This document shows positions 21,144 to 32,622 of a stretch of 64,000 nucleotides of DNA, piece after piece (position 1 is the first letter of the stretch; the number at the start of each line of letters is the position of its first letter). The notes under the pieces were generated by a model. That model was not told the origin of the DNA and did no database searches. It saw only the letters and a program-made list of their open reading frames with translations. Origin of the DNA: Deroplatys truncata (Eukaryota; Arthropoda; Insecta; Mantodea; Mantidae); assembly GCA_030765065.1 (NCBI GenBank), contig CM060990.1:665210618-665274617 (forward strand). The letters run 5' to 3'. A program made the position numbers and the translations under genes.

Positions 21144-21539
21144 CAGTGCCACGTGCCGACAGTTTTGATTACTTTGTGTTTTCTATTCTTCAATGTTGGC
21201 AAAATTTCATCATTTCTGTTCCACACCTGCCTTAGGTGAGCTATCCTCTAATTGGTTTTAGCTGAAGTCCGATAGCATTACCCTATGAAGAAAGGTCAGG
21301 CCTAGCTTGGCAATGAGGGGGTGGAGAATCTGTATATGTCACCTGAATGGTTGAAGCAATATGCCTCCTAAAGACTCCATACTAGCCCCTGAGTGAGTCC
21401 GGCTCTTATTGGTTCGGCATTCAAGCATTAACCTCTGTAACCGAACGAGGGATGGAAGGCGCGGCAGAGGCGTGTTAATTATTGATTGCCAACTAAAACC
21501 GAGGTTCCTCATATCGGCAAGCTTTTTGTCACCCGACTG
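21144..21539 (+). mobile_element. TIR element family I, copy 2 (uninterrupted)
   Basis: Uninterrupted copy of the element at 16541-17836. The right end is intact (reverse complement CAGTCGGGTGACAAAAAGC, then TA at 21540-21541); the left end is diverged. It shows the empty mariner site CTCCATACTAGCCCC. Confidence 0.8.
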
Positions 21540-21541
21540 TA

Positions 21542-22392
21542 CATAATTGCTGCACTTTTATTTTTAATTTTCTTTCCTAGCTGGATTGGGGAACTAGAAT
21601 ATTAAACAGAATTTCATTTTACAACTTGTAATGACGTTAAGTGAAACTATTTTACGAGTGTACCCCTTTATTCTGTTCCAGTACAGTATAATTCCAAATT
21701 ATTCAATTCCTATTGTCATGATCCTAATGTAATTTATAAGGTAGAGCTACGCAAGATTGTTACATTTGCTTTACAGCCGTGACAAAGGGACGCAGCTATC
21801 ATCGGATATATCACAGTAATTTAGGTAATTTCTACTACAGGAAAGGGGAGAATTTATACTTTAAATGCAGAAGCTATTAGCAACACATGGTTTACCTTTT
21901 GTTCCGATGAGGACTGCTTACCCGCCCCATGTTGACCCACTAACACCCCATGCTCTAAAGAGGAAGAATGGTGTCTGCAGTATCTACGTAATAGCTCCGC
22001 CTATAAAATCTACGTCAATACCGGCGTATGCTACCAAACTCTGAATATATAATCCTCCCCAAATATAGCAAGCTATACCCCTATAACTACACTAAATGCC
22101 ACACTATTTTCATTAAACAGCTGACATTACTGTTTACGTTATGCATGGACAATGTAGTGATTCAGGAAACGATGCTAAAGTTATGCATCAGTAAACATTG
22201 ATTGAATGCAGTACATCCAAGGGAGAAAATTACATTTTCAACTTCAGTCTGTGGGTAAAAGACCGCTTTGTAGCATTAGGTATACATGTATAGTTGTGAA
22301 TCTGCGGCTTTTGGAAACACGAATTAGTCCAATCTCTACTGTGACCTCATTTAGCCAGCTTATATATTGTGCCGCAGCGACTATGGAACAAG
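21542..22392. other. Non-coding stretch, nothing recognised
   Basis: No gene or repeat boundary recognised. Confidence 0.35.
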
Positions 22393-22755
22393 GTTATTGG
22401 GAGGTCGGCGCCGGGCAGCCGGAGATAAACAGCGATAAGTAGCGCTCTTCAGGTAAACACCGAAAGCGCTATCGCTAGATAACCAGAATCTTCTGGATGT
22501 TTCTTCTTCCCGAACGTTCGAGAACCCTCTGGAAATTTCCATTGACTATATAAGCGAGCGGTCTCGCGAGAAGAGTTAGTCAGTGCGATTCTGGTGCGAT
22601 ATCAGTGACGTTCTAGAAGTGAGTTTGTGACATTAGTGAAGTGACGGTATGAACTAAGTGAACTCCCAGTGAAGTTGAACTAGATAAAAACAGTGACGTG
22701 ATATTGAGAGCTTAGAGAAGTGACAGTTGAAAAACTTGACAAAACCACAATATCC
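22393..22755 (+). mobile_element. Family G repeat, copy 1, LTR-like with promoter
   Basis: Matches 46244-46775 over its whole length: CGGGCAGCCGGAG, TAGATAACCAGAATCTTCT, GGAAATTTCCATTG, TATATAAGCGAGCGGTCTC, GTGCGATTCTGGTGCGA, AAGTGAGTTTGTGAC and AGTTGAACTAGATAAAAACA. The promoter layout (heat-shock-like motifs, TATA box, initiator) with downstream non-coding leader suggests an LTR or LTR-plus-leader, but I see no matching second LTR, genes, or clear termini in this window. Confidence 0.65.
22485..22585 (+). promoter_or_regulatory. Heat-shock-element array, TATA box and initiator
   Basis: Heat-shock elements are inverted nGAAn pentamers in continuous phase. From 22506 to 22540 seven contiguous pentamers fit, six perfectly (for example CGAAC-GTTCG-AGAAC at 22511-22525), with CCTCT at 22526-22530 the only mismatch; four more, one with a mismatch, lie at 22485-22504. 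TATATAA is at 22547-22553 and an initiator-like TCAGTG at 22580-22585, about 33 bp downstream. This is the layout of a heat-inducible insect promoter. Function is inferred, not shown. Confidence 0.7.
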
Positions 22756-23603
22756 TACGTTGTGAGGCGCCAGCGTTCTCTTAATCTCGATTCACGACGT
22801 ACTGTAATTTCAACACTTCCATGAGTGTTGCCTCACTCCGATATCTGGAGTTCGATCCCAGGCTTGGGACGCTATAATACTGTGACTTTTTCCTATAACA
22901 CAAGCAGAAGGCTGCTGATAATCCTGGAGAGGAAAAATGAACAAACATATACATATTTCAATATGAGTTTCACAAATGTAACATATATTGGAAACGAACT
23001 TCTCAAATTTAAGAAAAGAGGAAGCCCAAAATAAAGATTTTGAAATTAAATGACGTCATCAGTTACAATTCTGAGCAATGTATTACTTTAATCTGCAACA
23101 ATCGTAGATATTCAAAACGAATTTGTATTCATCTGTTGTAAGACTATATCCTAATGTTTACTTTTAGCGAAGTTAAGGGAGGCCATGGTGAAGTTTTTGC
23201 TACTTAAAAACCAAAAGCTTTTCCTCTATTTTATATAAAAATAATTTCTAACCTTACAGATGCCGATTGTCCATTATTGCCGGCTGGAAAGCGAACATGC
23301 GAATATTAACGAGACTGCCACAAGTTCAGAGAAAGTTAATAAAGAAATTAATTACGCCTTAATTCGGTAAATGTACGTGGTCTGCAAGGCAAACAGGAAA
23401 CAGACTTTTATTGTAAATTCTGAAAGCTGTGGATAAAGAGAATGCATAGACCTATTCTGAATAAATTAAAAATTTGCAGTGTTAAAAACTAAAGTATGCT
23501 TTACACTCTAAAAAGAGAATATTTTATTCAAATTCACTGAATGAATGCGTTTTTCAGAACTTTAATGCAAAAATCAATGCAAAACAATCTCCGATTACCC
23601 TCC
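22756..23603. other. Non-coding stretch, nothing firm
   Basis: A B-box-like GGAGTTCGATCCCAGG at about 22847 hints at a tRNA-derived remnant, but no A box or repeat copy supports it. The rest is featureless. Confidence 0.35.
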
Positions 23604-23926
23604 CCTTCGTAGGAATTACACCTCTTAAGGACTTAAAAGCCAATATCTGTGGTCAGATACCTGTCGGGGAGCTGAAGGTCTATGGATCAGAGAGTGACAA
23701 CTTGGTGGGGGATCAGCCCGACGCCCGTGATGAGAGCGAAGAAGGAGATGGTAGATTTGTTGCGAGAGATGAATGACAGAAAAGGTAAAGATGGAGCACC
23801 GGTGGAATGATGAATGGCGGGGGAAACCGGAAAATCCCGATAAAACCCACCCAGACGCCGCTTTGTCCACCAAAAATCTCAGATGCGGGTCCCTGGGATC
23901 TAACCACTCGGCCACGGCGCCGCTTG
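23604..23926 (-). mobile_element. SINE family B, copy 1
   Basis: Minus-strand SINE whose head reads GCGGCGCCGTGGCCGAGTGG (Ser/Leu-type A box), then a deletion removing most of the tRNA part including the B box, then CCCAGGGACCCGCATC, GGCGTCTGGGTGGGTTTTAT, GGTTTCCCCCGCCATTCATC, a decayed ATCCCCCACCAAG in place of the ATCACCCATCCTGG of the other copies, and GTCCTTAAGAGGTGTAATTCC. Without the B box it could not be transcribed by polymerase III. Confidence 0.85.
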
Positions 23927-25499
23927 ATCTATAATACATTTTAAGTTAAAACTGTGGCATTGCTTTTGAATTATATAACATCATATATGTTATACAAATA
24001 ACAGTTTCTCGAGAGCTTGAATTTGACTTTATTGGCATGGCCGGATCTCTCGAAAAGCTGCTATCACTTTTAAACGCCGTAAAAATTTGGAGGGTTTACC
24101 TGCTATAGGTACTTTTTTCAGATTCTATCGTATATTTTTGGGAGTGGATACACAAAATAGGTCAGTAATTCGAAATAGTGATGGCAATGAAAGGGGAGGA
24201 TGTAATACTAATAAAGTTACACATATAAGTTTAAACCTCTAGCCTAAATTTGTGAATAATATTAATTTTATGCTTTACTGCCGTCAATTTAATTAACGAA
24301 ATTGTACCTGTGTAAAAGCTGCTAAAATATTGTAACGAAAATCCTTTCTATAAATCGGTGAGTTTTTCTTTTCTAAGGATATACGTCTTTGAATATTCCC
24401 TTTCAGGGAATAGAGAATAAAAATAGGTTTCAATTTAGAAATCCCTTTGATGATTTATAAGTTACACATGATTTTATAAAAGGATTTGTGTCCCAAAAAC
24501 TGATCCATTTATAAATATTTGACATTCGAACATTTAAGAAATCTTTCTAGCCTTCATTATCGGCCATTTACAATGTAAACATTGGGATCTATGTTGCGTA
24601 CTAATTTCTAGCAAAAACTTCTGACTCGCCATTATATATGCGCACTTGCTTATGCCGTAAAGACATTTTATTTCTGAAATTTACAACTGTAGGCGGAAAT
24701 TCTGATAGTTCTCGCTTGGTAGTTACAAAGTCAGTGATTAGTAACAAAATATGGAGTAATTTACGAAAACGAGTGTAAATAATTCGGTATTGCGGTCTTT
24801 ATAAACGGTTCAGTGGAAGAGTATTGGCTCTCTGCGTCCTCGACGAACCCTTCAGCCTAGCCCTTGACTTGTGCAAGAGGCGCCTTGGAGCTTAGCTTAT
24901 AGTGCGCCTGACGTGTACAGATGAACCCTTATCTGGCAGGTGAATGGCACGCTTGACAATAAATCATTATCTGCTTTGTGTGATTTTGATCTCCCTGCCG
25001 CCCTTCCCCCGGGATCCCTTTTTTACAGCGCACCGTGTGAAATTGATAGATTCACAACCCACTTGCGAAGCTGCGGAAACTCTGTATCTAAAGCTACAAG
25101 AATGACTTTATTTAGGGTCAGATATAAATTAGGAAGATAGATTTTAGTGCCCCTTTCTGTTTCAGGGCAGTTGAAAATATTAATTGTCCTTTACTTGTAC
25201 GAGCAGAAATGTTTCGTAACTCTCTACCTAATAAATTATACACGGCAATGTTTTGTCAACCCCATGATAAAAATGTTTTACTTTCCTAGTATATATTGCA
25301 GTAGAAACATAGAAATCCACGTATACAAGTGATTGGGAACACCCTCTCGATTTAAGTGTTAGAGTTAGAAAAATTAATTAATCTCTTTTTCAAAATGTCA
25401 AATGCTGTGTTTCTTAAGCAAATAACTACATTACTAACACCAAATGTAACCAATTCCCAATTTTTTAGACAAATGTTGAAGAAGTTATGTTCTTCAACT
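23927..25499. other. Non-coding stretch; one short perfect hairpin
   Basis: Featureless except for a perfect 8-bp inverted repeat TATTCCCT-TTC-AGGGAATA at about 24393-24411 and a somewhat GC-richer patch at 24820-24960 of unknown origin. No gene supported. Confidence 0.35.
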
Positions 25500-26666
25500 G
25501 TTGGAGTTTATTGTTGTTGAAGTTTTACTGTTGTTGTTAGCCACACGCTTGGAAAGCCAACTTGAAGTAGTTATTGTCTTGGAGTTTGTTTATTTAATCA
25601 GCTCCATGTATGAACGTCAATTTTGAAGTGGATTGTTTATTACGTAATATGCTGCTACGTATGAGAAGCTGATTTTTGAAGATGTATTTTTGTTGTTACG
25701 CACCAAGTTTAAAAATATTTATTAACTTAGTTATTAAACTGCTTCTATAGATATTATTTATGTTTATGTTTGCCTCGGCTGCGACAGTATTGTTTTAGAG
25801 TCACGTATTTCTTAGGCAGGGCGTGGTACGACAAGAATGTAGGCTTGCACATATTTTAAGTTTAAATTAACTTCTTTTTATTAATCCTTGGCACAAATTA
25901 AATAGCACTACACTGATATTAAGAGCTGTGATTCTTTAATTTAAAACTTGTACTTTGTTAACGCGTATATTTAATTTTACGATTCACACGACTACGTAAT
26001 ATTTCTTTAGAGAACACATCTTCCATTCGGTCACTACCAAGGTCTGCCAGCAACTAAACTATTTCAACCGTTCAAACCCGTAAGCTTCTGTATTTCAAAT
26101 CTCTGATTGGCTAATCCTAGTCCAATAGAATACCTTCATTTTACTAAAGCATTTTCTGGCTGTTGATTGGCTATTTTTAAACTGTCAGAAAATTTACATT
26201 ATTGCTGCCCTAATCATGACTAGTAGCATTCAAACTCAAACTCATTGGAATTAATTGTTCTTTCACACAAGCCGTGTGTTGGACAGGGTTGGAAAGGTAG
26301 AATCAGATGACTGAAAAATTCAATGCCATAGCCGGGTTTTGAACCACGGAACCGAAGAACACAAGCCGTGTGTTGGACAGGGTTGGAAAGGTAGAATCAG
26401 ATGACTGAAAAATTCATTATTACCTCATTGTTACCTCATTGTTAGCAACGTTAAACTTATTATTCTCACAGCTCTTACATTATTAAAGTATGTAATGTAT
26501 TCATATACAATTATTAAACATGTTTACAATATTATAAGCATTTGCAATGACTGTTACATACATTTTAAAAATTATTACATACATATTGCTTCAAGACGTG
26601 CTGTTATTGAATTTACATATTATATAATTTAATTGAAATTATTCAAGTGTTAAAAATACTGCCTCA
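25500..26666 (-). mobile_element. LTR-like repeat family F, copy 2
   Basis: Reverse orientation to copy 1. Ends AAAAATACTGCCTCA at 26666; contains GCCTCGGCTGCGACAGTATT, AGAATGTAGGCTTGCAC, CCAATAGAATACCTTCATTT, TTACCTCATTGTTAGCAACG and TGCTTCAAGACGTGCTGTTA. The part before about 25780 is the leader region. An insertion at about 26246-26417 brings a duplicated 58-bp sequence. Confidence 0.7.
26265..26416. repeat. 58-bp direct repeat, period 94
   Basis: ACACAAGCCGTGTGTTGGAC through CTGAAAAATTCA occurs at 26265-26322 and again, identically by eye, at 26359-26416. The 36-bp spacer holds GCCGGGTTTTGAACCACGG, a B-box-like string. The block sits inside family F copy 2 and is absent from the other F copies. 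Possibly a partial tandem duplication of a tRNA-derived insertion. Confidence 0.8.
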
Positions 26667-27091
26667 ATGTATGAAATAGTTTTTGAAAAGCAGTTTTTGT
26701 TTTAACTGCGCAACAAAAATAAACTCCATGCGGTGTATTTTTCAAAATGGTGAAACAGAACCTTAGATTTACATCCCAGGTAAACCACTTTTGAAAAGTT
26801 ATAGAATTTTTTTTAATCGGAATAAGCAGTGCTCTAGAAAAAAATAATAAGTATTAATCTTTTATTTTAGAAGTAAAATAAGCTGTGTATATAATTTTAC
26901 TTGCTTAAAAAGTTCTGCAGATAAATTTTGTTTATTTATTGTAATTATGAATTTCTAATGCGAAAATCTGATTGGTTGAAATTAGCATGGCAAGAAGCAT
27001 TTTAAACATTCGCATGCGTTGGAAAAATGCATTGAGGAAACCGACTTTTAATGATTGAGGTATGACTCTTTTCCTTTAAAACTGCCATTTA
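26667..27091. other. Non-coding stretch, nothing recognised
   Basis: AT-rich DNA, no supportable feature. Confidence 0.35.
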
Positions 27092-27244
27092 TACAGGGTT
27101 ATTCATAAGTGAGTGTCACATTTGGAAAACATCTTGTGCGTATTGTATGAGGCATGCGAGTTCGAATCATGTATGTATGAAAACAAAAACCCTTTCTTGA
27201 AGCGCGCATATTGTAGTGACGCGGTTGGCCGCTAGGCGGCGGGA

Positions 27245-28245
27245 GTGTACAAAATGGCGTTCGCCGGTAACGAGAGAGCGTTTTGCGTAATACAATTTGC
27301 GAAAACAGAGGTTACTGTGACTGTTCGGCGGCAATTTCGCACTCGTTTTCATAAGGATGCGCCAGATCGGAGGACCAATAAGAGGTGGTATGAATCGTTT
27401 GAGTGCACTGGTTCTCTATGTCCACCCAAACGACCCGTCAGTCGCCACTGTTGAGGTGTTCGTGAGTTGTTTGCGCGCAGCCCTCAGAAATCGACAAATC
27501 ATGCAAGTCTACAGCTGAGAATGTCTCAGTCGACTGTGTGGCGTATTCTTTGCAATCAACTGAAGGTGAAACCGTACAAACTGGAATTCCTGCAGGCGCT
27601 CACAGATGGCGACAAGGTGGTTCGCACACAATTTGCCACCGACTTGCAGGCTGCAGTGGCAGATGAGATGATCTTGGTGACAGACTCGTCTTCAGCGGCA
27701 AAATAACGTTTCATTTGTCGGGGAAAGTAAACCGTCACAACGTGCGCATTTGGAGAACACAACTCTCACATGTGACAGTCGAGCATGTGCGCGACTACCC
27801 AAAGATCAACGTGTTCTGTGCTCTGTCAAAGGACAAGGTTTACGGGCCCTTTTTCTTCGCCGAATCACTTATCTGGACATGTTAGAACAATGGCTTATGC
27901 CGCAACTGACAGACAGAGGTGACTTCGTTTTCCAACAGGACGGAGCCCCACCCCACTTCCATCGACTCGTGCGCGCGCACCTAAACCAGAACTTACCGCG
28001 ACGTTGGATTGGACGAAATGCTGACAATGACGTCCCCGGAATGAACACCAAGATTTCTCTCTCTGCGGACACGTGAAGGATAGGGTGTTTATTCCACCAC
28101 TACCAGCTGACTTCAAGGACCTCAGAGATCGCATTACAGCAGCGATAGCAACGATCGACCGTGACATGCTGGTGAGGTTGTGGGCGGAATTGGACTATCG
28201 CCTGGATGTCTCCCGTGTAACCAGAGGCAACACATTGAACACTTG
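27245..28245 (+). pseudogene. DUF4817 Tc/mariner transposase, broken
   Basis: Starts MAFAGNERAFCVIQFAKTE, matching the N-terminal DUF4817 helix-turn-helix found in a widespread arthropod transposase group. It continues RFHKDAPDRRTNKRWYESFE, PQKSTNHASLQLRMSQSTVW and PYKLEFLQALTDGDK. Frames then shift repeatedly. The first catalytic region (family: FSDEST) is scrambled near 27690; the second, FQQDGAPPHFH, is intact at about 27931; the third (family: SPDLTPCDFFLWG) is lost to small deletions near 28035-28065, after which VKDRVFIPPLPADF- and DLRDRITAAIATIDRDML-like sequence resumes to the C-terminus. At least four frame lesions. Non-functional. Confidence 0.88.
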
Positions 28246-28310
28246 TAAGGTATACCAAACAAATTTTGAGAGATTGCCTTTCATTTGGTATATCATTCAC
28301 TTTGATATAT

Positions 28311-29069
28311 TGTCACGTGCTAAGTTGTGACACTGGGGGGAATAGGTAAATGAGGGATTGCAGAGGTAGAGACAATCATTAAAACGCTTGGCTAGAGCGA
28401 TCTGGCTATATTCTAAAGAGTTACATTTCTACCGTGCGATAGTTGGGTTTACAAGATCAGGGATGCTGACTAGCTAACATTATTATTAACAATTTATTTT
28501 ATAATGCTTACCTTGAGAAATGTCTCGTCATGGATGAGAAGAGCCAATACTCAACACGACTTTGTCAAGCCGCTAGTGGTGCCAAATGAAACCATCGACG
28601 GGTACCATAGCGGTCCCGGCTAAGTTACAACACAAAGTCTCCCGAGCAGAGCTTAAGCGCTTGGTTATATAGAGTTGAATACCCTAGAGGGGTTCATTCT
28701 AATATCGTGGCAGCTATTACCAAATATGGTCTGCCTGGGTTTGAAATACAGCGGCCAATCATAACTCGATACGTCAATGTTCTAGAACATTCTAAGTGAC
28801 GTAACGCGGTTTAAGTTGCAGCTAAGAGCCTGCAGAAAGACACGTAGTCCTCAGGAAATGATGACATAGTGACATCCCTTGGAAATGTCAAGGGAAGTAG
28901 CAGGCCGCTATTTCCTGTCGTATAAACACTTACTAAGGCTTAAGAAAAGTTAAGAAATGTGATTCTCTGTGAAATTAGAAACTTGAAACTTGTGACAGGA
29001 TAATAGAATAATGCCAATTAATATAAAATAATAATTACAAAACGGATCTCCTCAGTCACGTTCGTGACA
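28311..29069. mobile_element. Solo LTR inside the DUF4817 element
   Basis: 759 bp with TG...CA ends: TGTCACGTGCTAAGTTGTGAC at the left (first 20 bases are the key part) and CAGTCACGTTCGTGACA at the right. Flanked by ATAT (28307-28310, 29070-29073), a 4-bp duplication typical of Gypsy-type integration. No internal genes, so a solo LTR left by LTR-LTR recombination is the simplest reading. TGTCAC / GTGACA terminal inverted repeat is unusually long for an LTR. Confidence 0.82.
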
Positions 29070-29133
29070 ATATCAAACACTTATTTCACAACGAACTTCC
29101 GAAATGTGACATTGGCTTATGAATAACCCTGTA

Positions 29134-29386
29134 TAGTCCCGTGACAAGGTTTCAAAAACACAACTACGTGAAATAACGTCTGCATGTCAACCAACGAGAG
29201 CCAGGGTTAACTGAAATGAAAAAAATCCTAAAATCGATATTTTCAAGAATTTTGGGCAATTGTCTCATGTTGGTTCCCTTAATGTTTTAAACTATTCATG
29301 ATCTTTGTTACACAAAGTTGCAACGTCACGAAGTCCAAATCGTGGTTAAGAAATTGCATTACGTGCAACATTGAGAAAATGGTTTT
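29134..29386. other. Non-coding spacer
   Basis: Nothing recognised between the transposon and the next family F copy. Confidence 0.35.
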
Positions 29387-30329
29387 TGTTACGTTATTTG
29401 CACCACGCTTTGGGCGTCAATTTATAGTAGGTTGTATTGAAGGAGTTGTATTATATTTCAACTGTTGGGGAGCTGAATTTGAAGTAGTTGCAACCGCACG
29501 GATAGTAAACAATTTTCGGTAGCCTTCGCCCCAAGTTTAAAAAAAAAATATTAACTGTAATTTGACTGTTTCTTTAAATATTATATATTTATGTTTGCCT
29601 CGGCTGCGTCAGTATTATTGTTAGAGGCACGTTTCTCTTAGCAGGGTTGTGATGCGACAGGAATGTAGGCTTACACAGATTATAATTTTACTTCACTACT
29701 TTTATTAATGCTTGATACGATTTAAATAACACTTCACTAATATAGAGAGAGAGCTGTGAGATGTTTTTATTAAATACTTGCACTTTTTAACACGTAAGCT
29801 TATTTTTCGTCTCACACGTATACGTATTAAATCTCTCGAGGACGCCTCTCGAGGACGCATCTCGCATCTGGTTACAATCACTGCAGGCAACTGAACTCTA
29901 AATTTGTAAAAATTTCTCCTTTTCAGTTTCTGTTTGGCTAATCCTACTCCAATAGAATACCTTCATTTAACTAAAGCTTTTTCTGGTTTTTGATTGGCTA
30001 TTTTATAAACTGTCACTAAAATTTACATTATTGCTTCCAAGAATCAGAAGTAATATTGTTAAACTCTCAAACTCATTATTACCTCATCGTTACCTCATTG
30101 TTAGCAACGTTTAACCTATTATTCTCACAGCTCCTACATTATTAAATTACGTAATACATTCACAGAACATTATTAAACATGGATACAATAATATAAACAT
30201 TTACAATGACTGTAATATACACTTTTTATATATTGGCACATACACATATTGCTTCAAGGCGGGCTGTTATTGAATTTATATATTATATAATTAGACTGAA
30301 ATTATTTAAGTGTTAAAAATACTGTCTCA
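29387..30329 (-). mobile_element. LTR-like repeat family F, copy 3
   Basis: Long, well-preserved copy. The plus-strand start is TGTTACGTTATTTGCACCAC, the end AAATACTGTCTCA. It contains the leader strings CTTTGGGCGTCAATTTATAG and TAGCCTTCGCCCCAAGTTT, then GCCTCGGCTGCGTCAGTATT, GAATGTAGGCTTACACAG, TTTTATTAATGC, CCAATAGAATACCTTC and TACCTCATTGTTAGCAACG. No matching flanking duplication found, so the true ends may differ. Confidence 0.72.
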
Positions 30330-32622
30330 ACATATAGAATCTTTACACGCTGCAACGATACGATTTTGCACTGAAGTGCACCTGAAAGAAGCTTACTGTA
30401 AGCCATTTCATGCTGTATGTTTTTCCACCTCTCGAGACTTCCCAATAAGAAATAATGAAGTTAAGTAGTTTAATGCTAATTTTAGAACCGTCGTGGAGAC
30501 GATTTGCATCAAGAGCATCAAATTTTTGTCTGCGACTCACGATAGATAATGCTTGATATAATGAACCAGGTTCATCAATCTTGCTTTCATATGCAAATAC
30601 TAGGGAACTGGAGCATTGTGCTAATATTCACAGCCACAAACCATGAAATGGGCAATTTCTCGGCTGAACTTTTCTTGAACTAAAGACACGAAAAGTTTGT
30701 GGTAAAGCAAGTTGGAACATTCGGCTATGAGCTGTTGCGCTTCTGCTGCCACTATTTTTGGGATTAAGTTTCATATTATTTTTTATTGCAGGTAGAAGTT
30801 TTGCACCCTTATAGCGTGAACAAAATCTGGTTGATATTTATTGAAATGAATTTGCTTTAAGGTTAATCTAAAGTCTAGTACATGGAATCGTGTCAATATA
30901 TTGCACAATGGTTTATGTTGGTAAAAAAATATTAAACCGGCTCTGACACCCAGCCCCCACCACTTACCTGGTTCCACTATTCTTTTTAATGTTTTTCTTA
31001 TTTCCCCCATTTTTTTCGATCCTGAGCCTGAAACCGACCTCTCTCCGTAAGTTAATGTTTCAGTGACAGACATTTGAGATCAAACCAATACGAGACGGGC
31101 TCTGCCAGAGGTTGATGTGAACTGTAGATGCGAGGCATGCCTTCCAGCCACTCAGATTGAAATATTTCCGTACTCGCCTCTCGCCTAGACCTGATTTCTC
31201 TTCATAGGATAATGCTTGCGTGTTGGACTTGAAGTCAAACCAATAAGATATTGGCTCACCCAGGACTGGTGTGGAACACACATTATAAGGAGATTCTGCT
31301 AACATTAAATAAAGAAACATTGTAAGAATACCCACCAGATGTGTGAATATGAAATTCTATTTCTCCAGTGGGAACCCCAATATTTAATTAGTCACAACAC
31401 TACTCAGGACACTGGTTAAAGAAAAACAAAACACACACACAGTAAGGTTTTCCTATCACTTTATTTAGTCTTAAGCCTCAATGCTAACCTATATTTAATC
31501 AAAATGGTGCTAATCCTTGATAAATGTACAATTGTAAAGGAAACAGCCTTAGTTAAAATTTTAAAATGGGGAAAATGCACACTAAATTATATTTTGTACG
31601 GGGAGGTTGTTCGCGGTGCGGGCCGTAGGTGCGAGGCCGCGCATAGGGGGACCGAGGTGATAACGGCGGGGAAGAGAGAGACAGGAGCCTCCGCTTATAA
31701 AGAAATGCCTTTCTTTCGAAAGCGTAAAACTATATTTAAAAAACATAACATGATATTGAAAATGGATTACCACTATGTGTTATATAGGATGGTGAAAATG
31801 ATCTCCCTCAAAGCAATAGATTTCCGTAATTGTTGATAGTGAAAACACTTAATTTTATTGGGTTTTCATTTGAGGCACAAAAACCACTTTATTCCACAAT
31901 AGTTTGAAAAGCCTTACTTTTATAAACTACTATTTCGAAAACATAAGTTTATCGCACTGTAAACACACATGTTTATCTTACATTTTTTTGCTCTAAGAAA
32001 TGAACTTGTTGATTTAGCATCAGAGCTGTAAAGAGTTCGTCGAACATTTGAGGTGCGTTAATTCTTTTATTAGCCATAGAAGCTGTTTGCATGCATTTCT
32101 GCACTGTCATTTACCTGAGTTCGAATTAAATATGTTCATCGTATGTATGAGATGTTTGCTTGCGACTTTGATTCTTAAATTTATAAGTGGGAATAATTCT
32201 TTCCTGTAAGCCGCTAGGAAATTCTCTAACTTTTCTCACCTGAATAAATTCACCTTAAGTTATTTCAATAAGCACTTACTTCTGAGACTAGCCCTTTAAG
32301 TGCTTAAAACAAAAGTGATTATCTAAAATAAACATAGAGAGAATAACAAAAGCATATAGTATGATAACCTTGAATTTTTCAATTTCTCCGTTGCAGTTAT
32401 GCTAAATGTTTTATAAACTAAGAGTTTGGTTAAAGATTTGAGACGGGATTTGTGCCATTAACCAAAACAGATGGAAGAAATGCTGTTTTAAAAATTGGAA
32501 AACAAACCTTGAAATGTCCGTCCTAATATCCGCTATATTTTAAAAATTTAACTCCATAGTTTTTTTCATTTCTATATAAACTTTTAATACATTTCTTTTT
32601 TCTTTTTAGATACGCAGTTGGC
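30330..32622. other. Long non-coding stretch with weak internal repetition
   Basis: No gene supported. At about 31073-31110 and 31228-31265 a diverged direct repeat occurs (GATCAAACCAATACGAGA versus AGTCAAACCAATAAGATA). A short GC-rich patch lies at 31600-31690 (GGTTGTTCGCGGTGCGGGCC). The 110-codon open frame across it has no recognisable domain. Confidence 0.4.

Larger units (their letters stand above)
27094..29131 (+). mobile_element. DUF4817-type Tc/mariner element holding a solo LTR
   Basis: Ends are inverted: CAGGGTTATTCATAAGTGAG at the left; the right end reads, as reverse complement, CAGGGTTATTCATAAGCC. TA flanks both ends (27092-27093, 29132-29133). Without the 759-bp LTR at 28311-29069 it is about 1.28 kb, normal for this group. 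The coding part is broken. Confidence 0.9.

Noticed and set aside
24393-24411. Hairpin as transcription terminator
   Set aside because: An 8-bp stem in AT-rich animal DNA with no adjacent gene; bacterial-type terminators do not apply.
28311-29069. Untranslated region belonging to the DUF4817 transposon
   Set aside because: TG...CA ends and ATAT duplications show it is a separate LTR insertion.
31504-31836. 110-codon open frame with GC-rich centre
   Set aside because: No recognisable domain, and no conserved counterpart or splice context visible.
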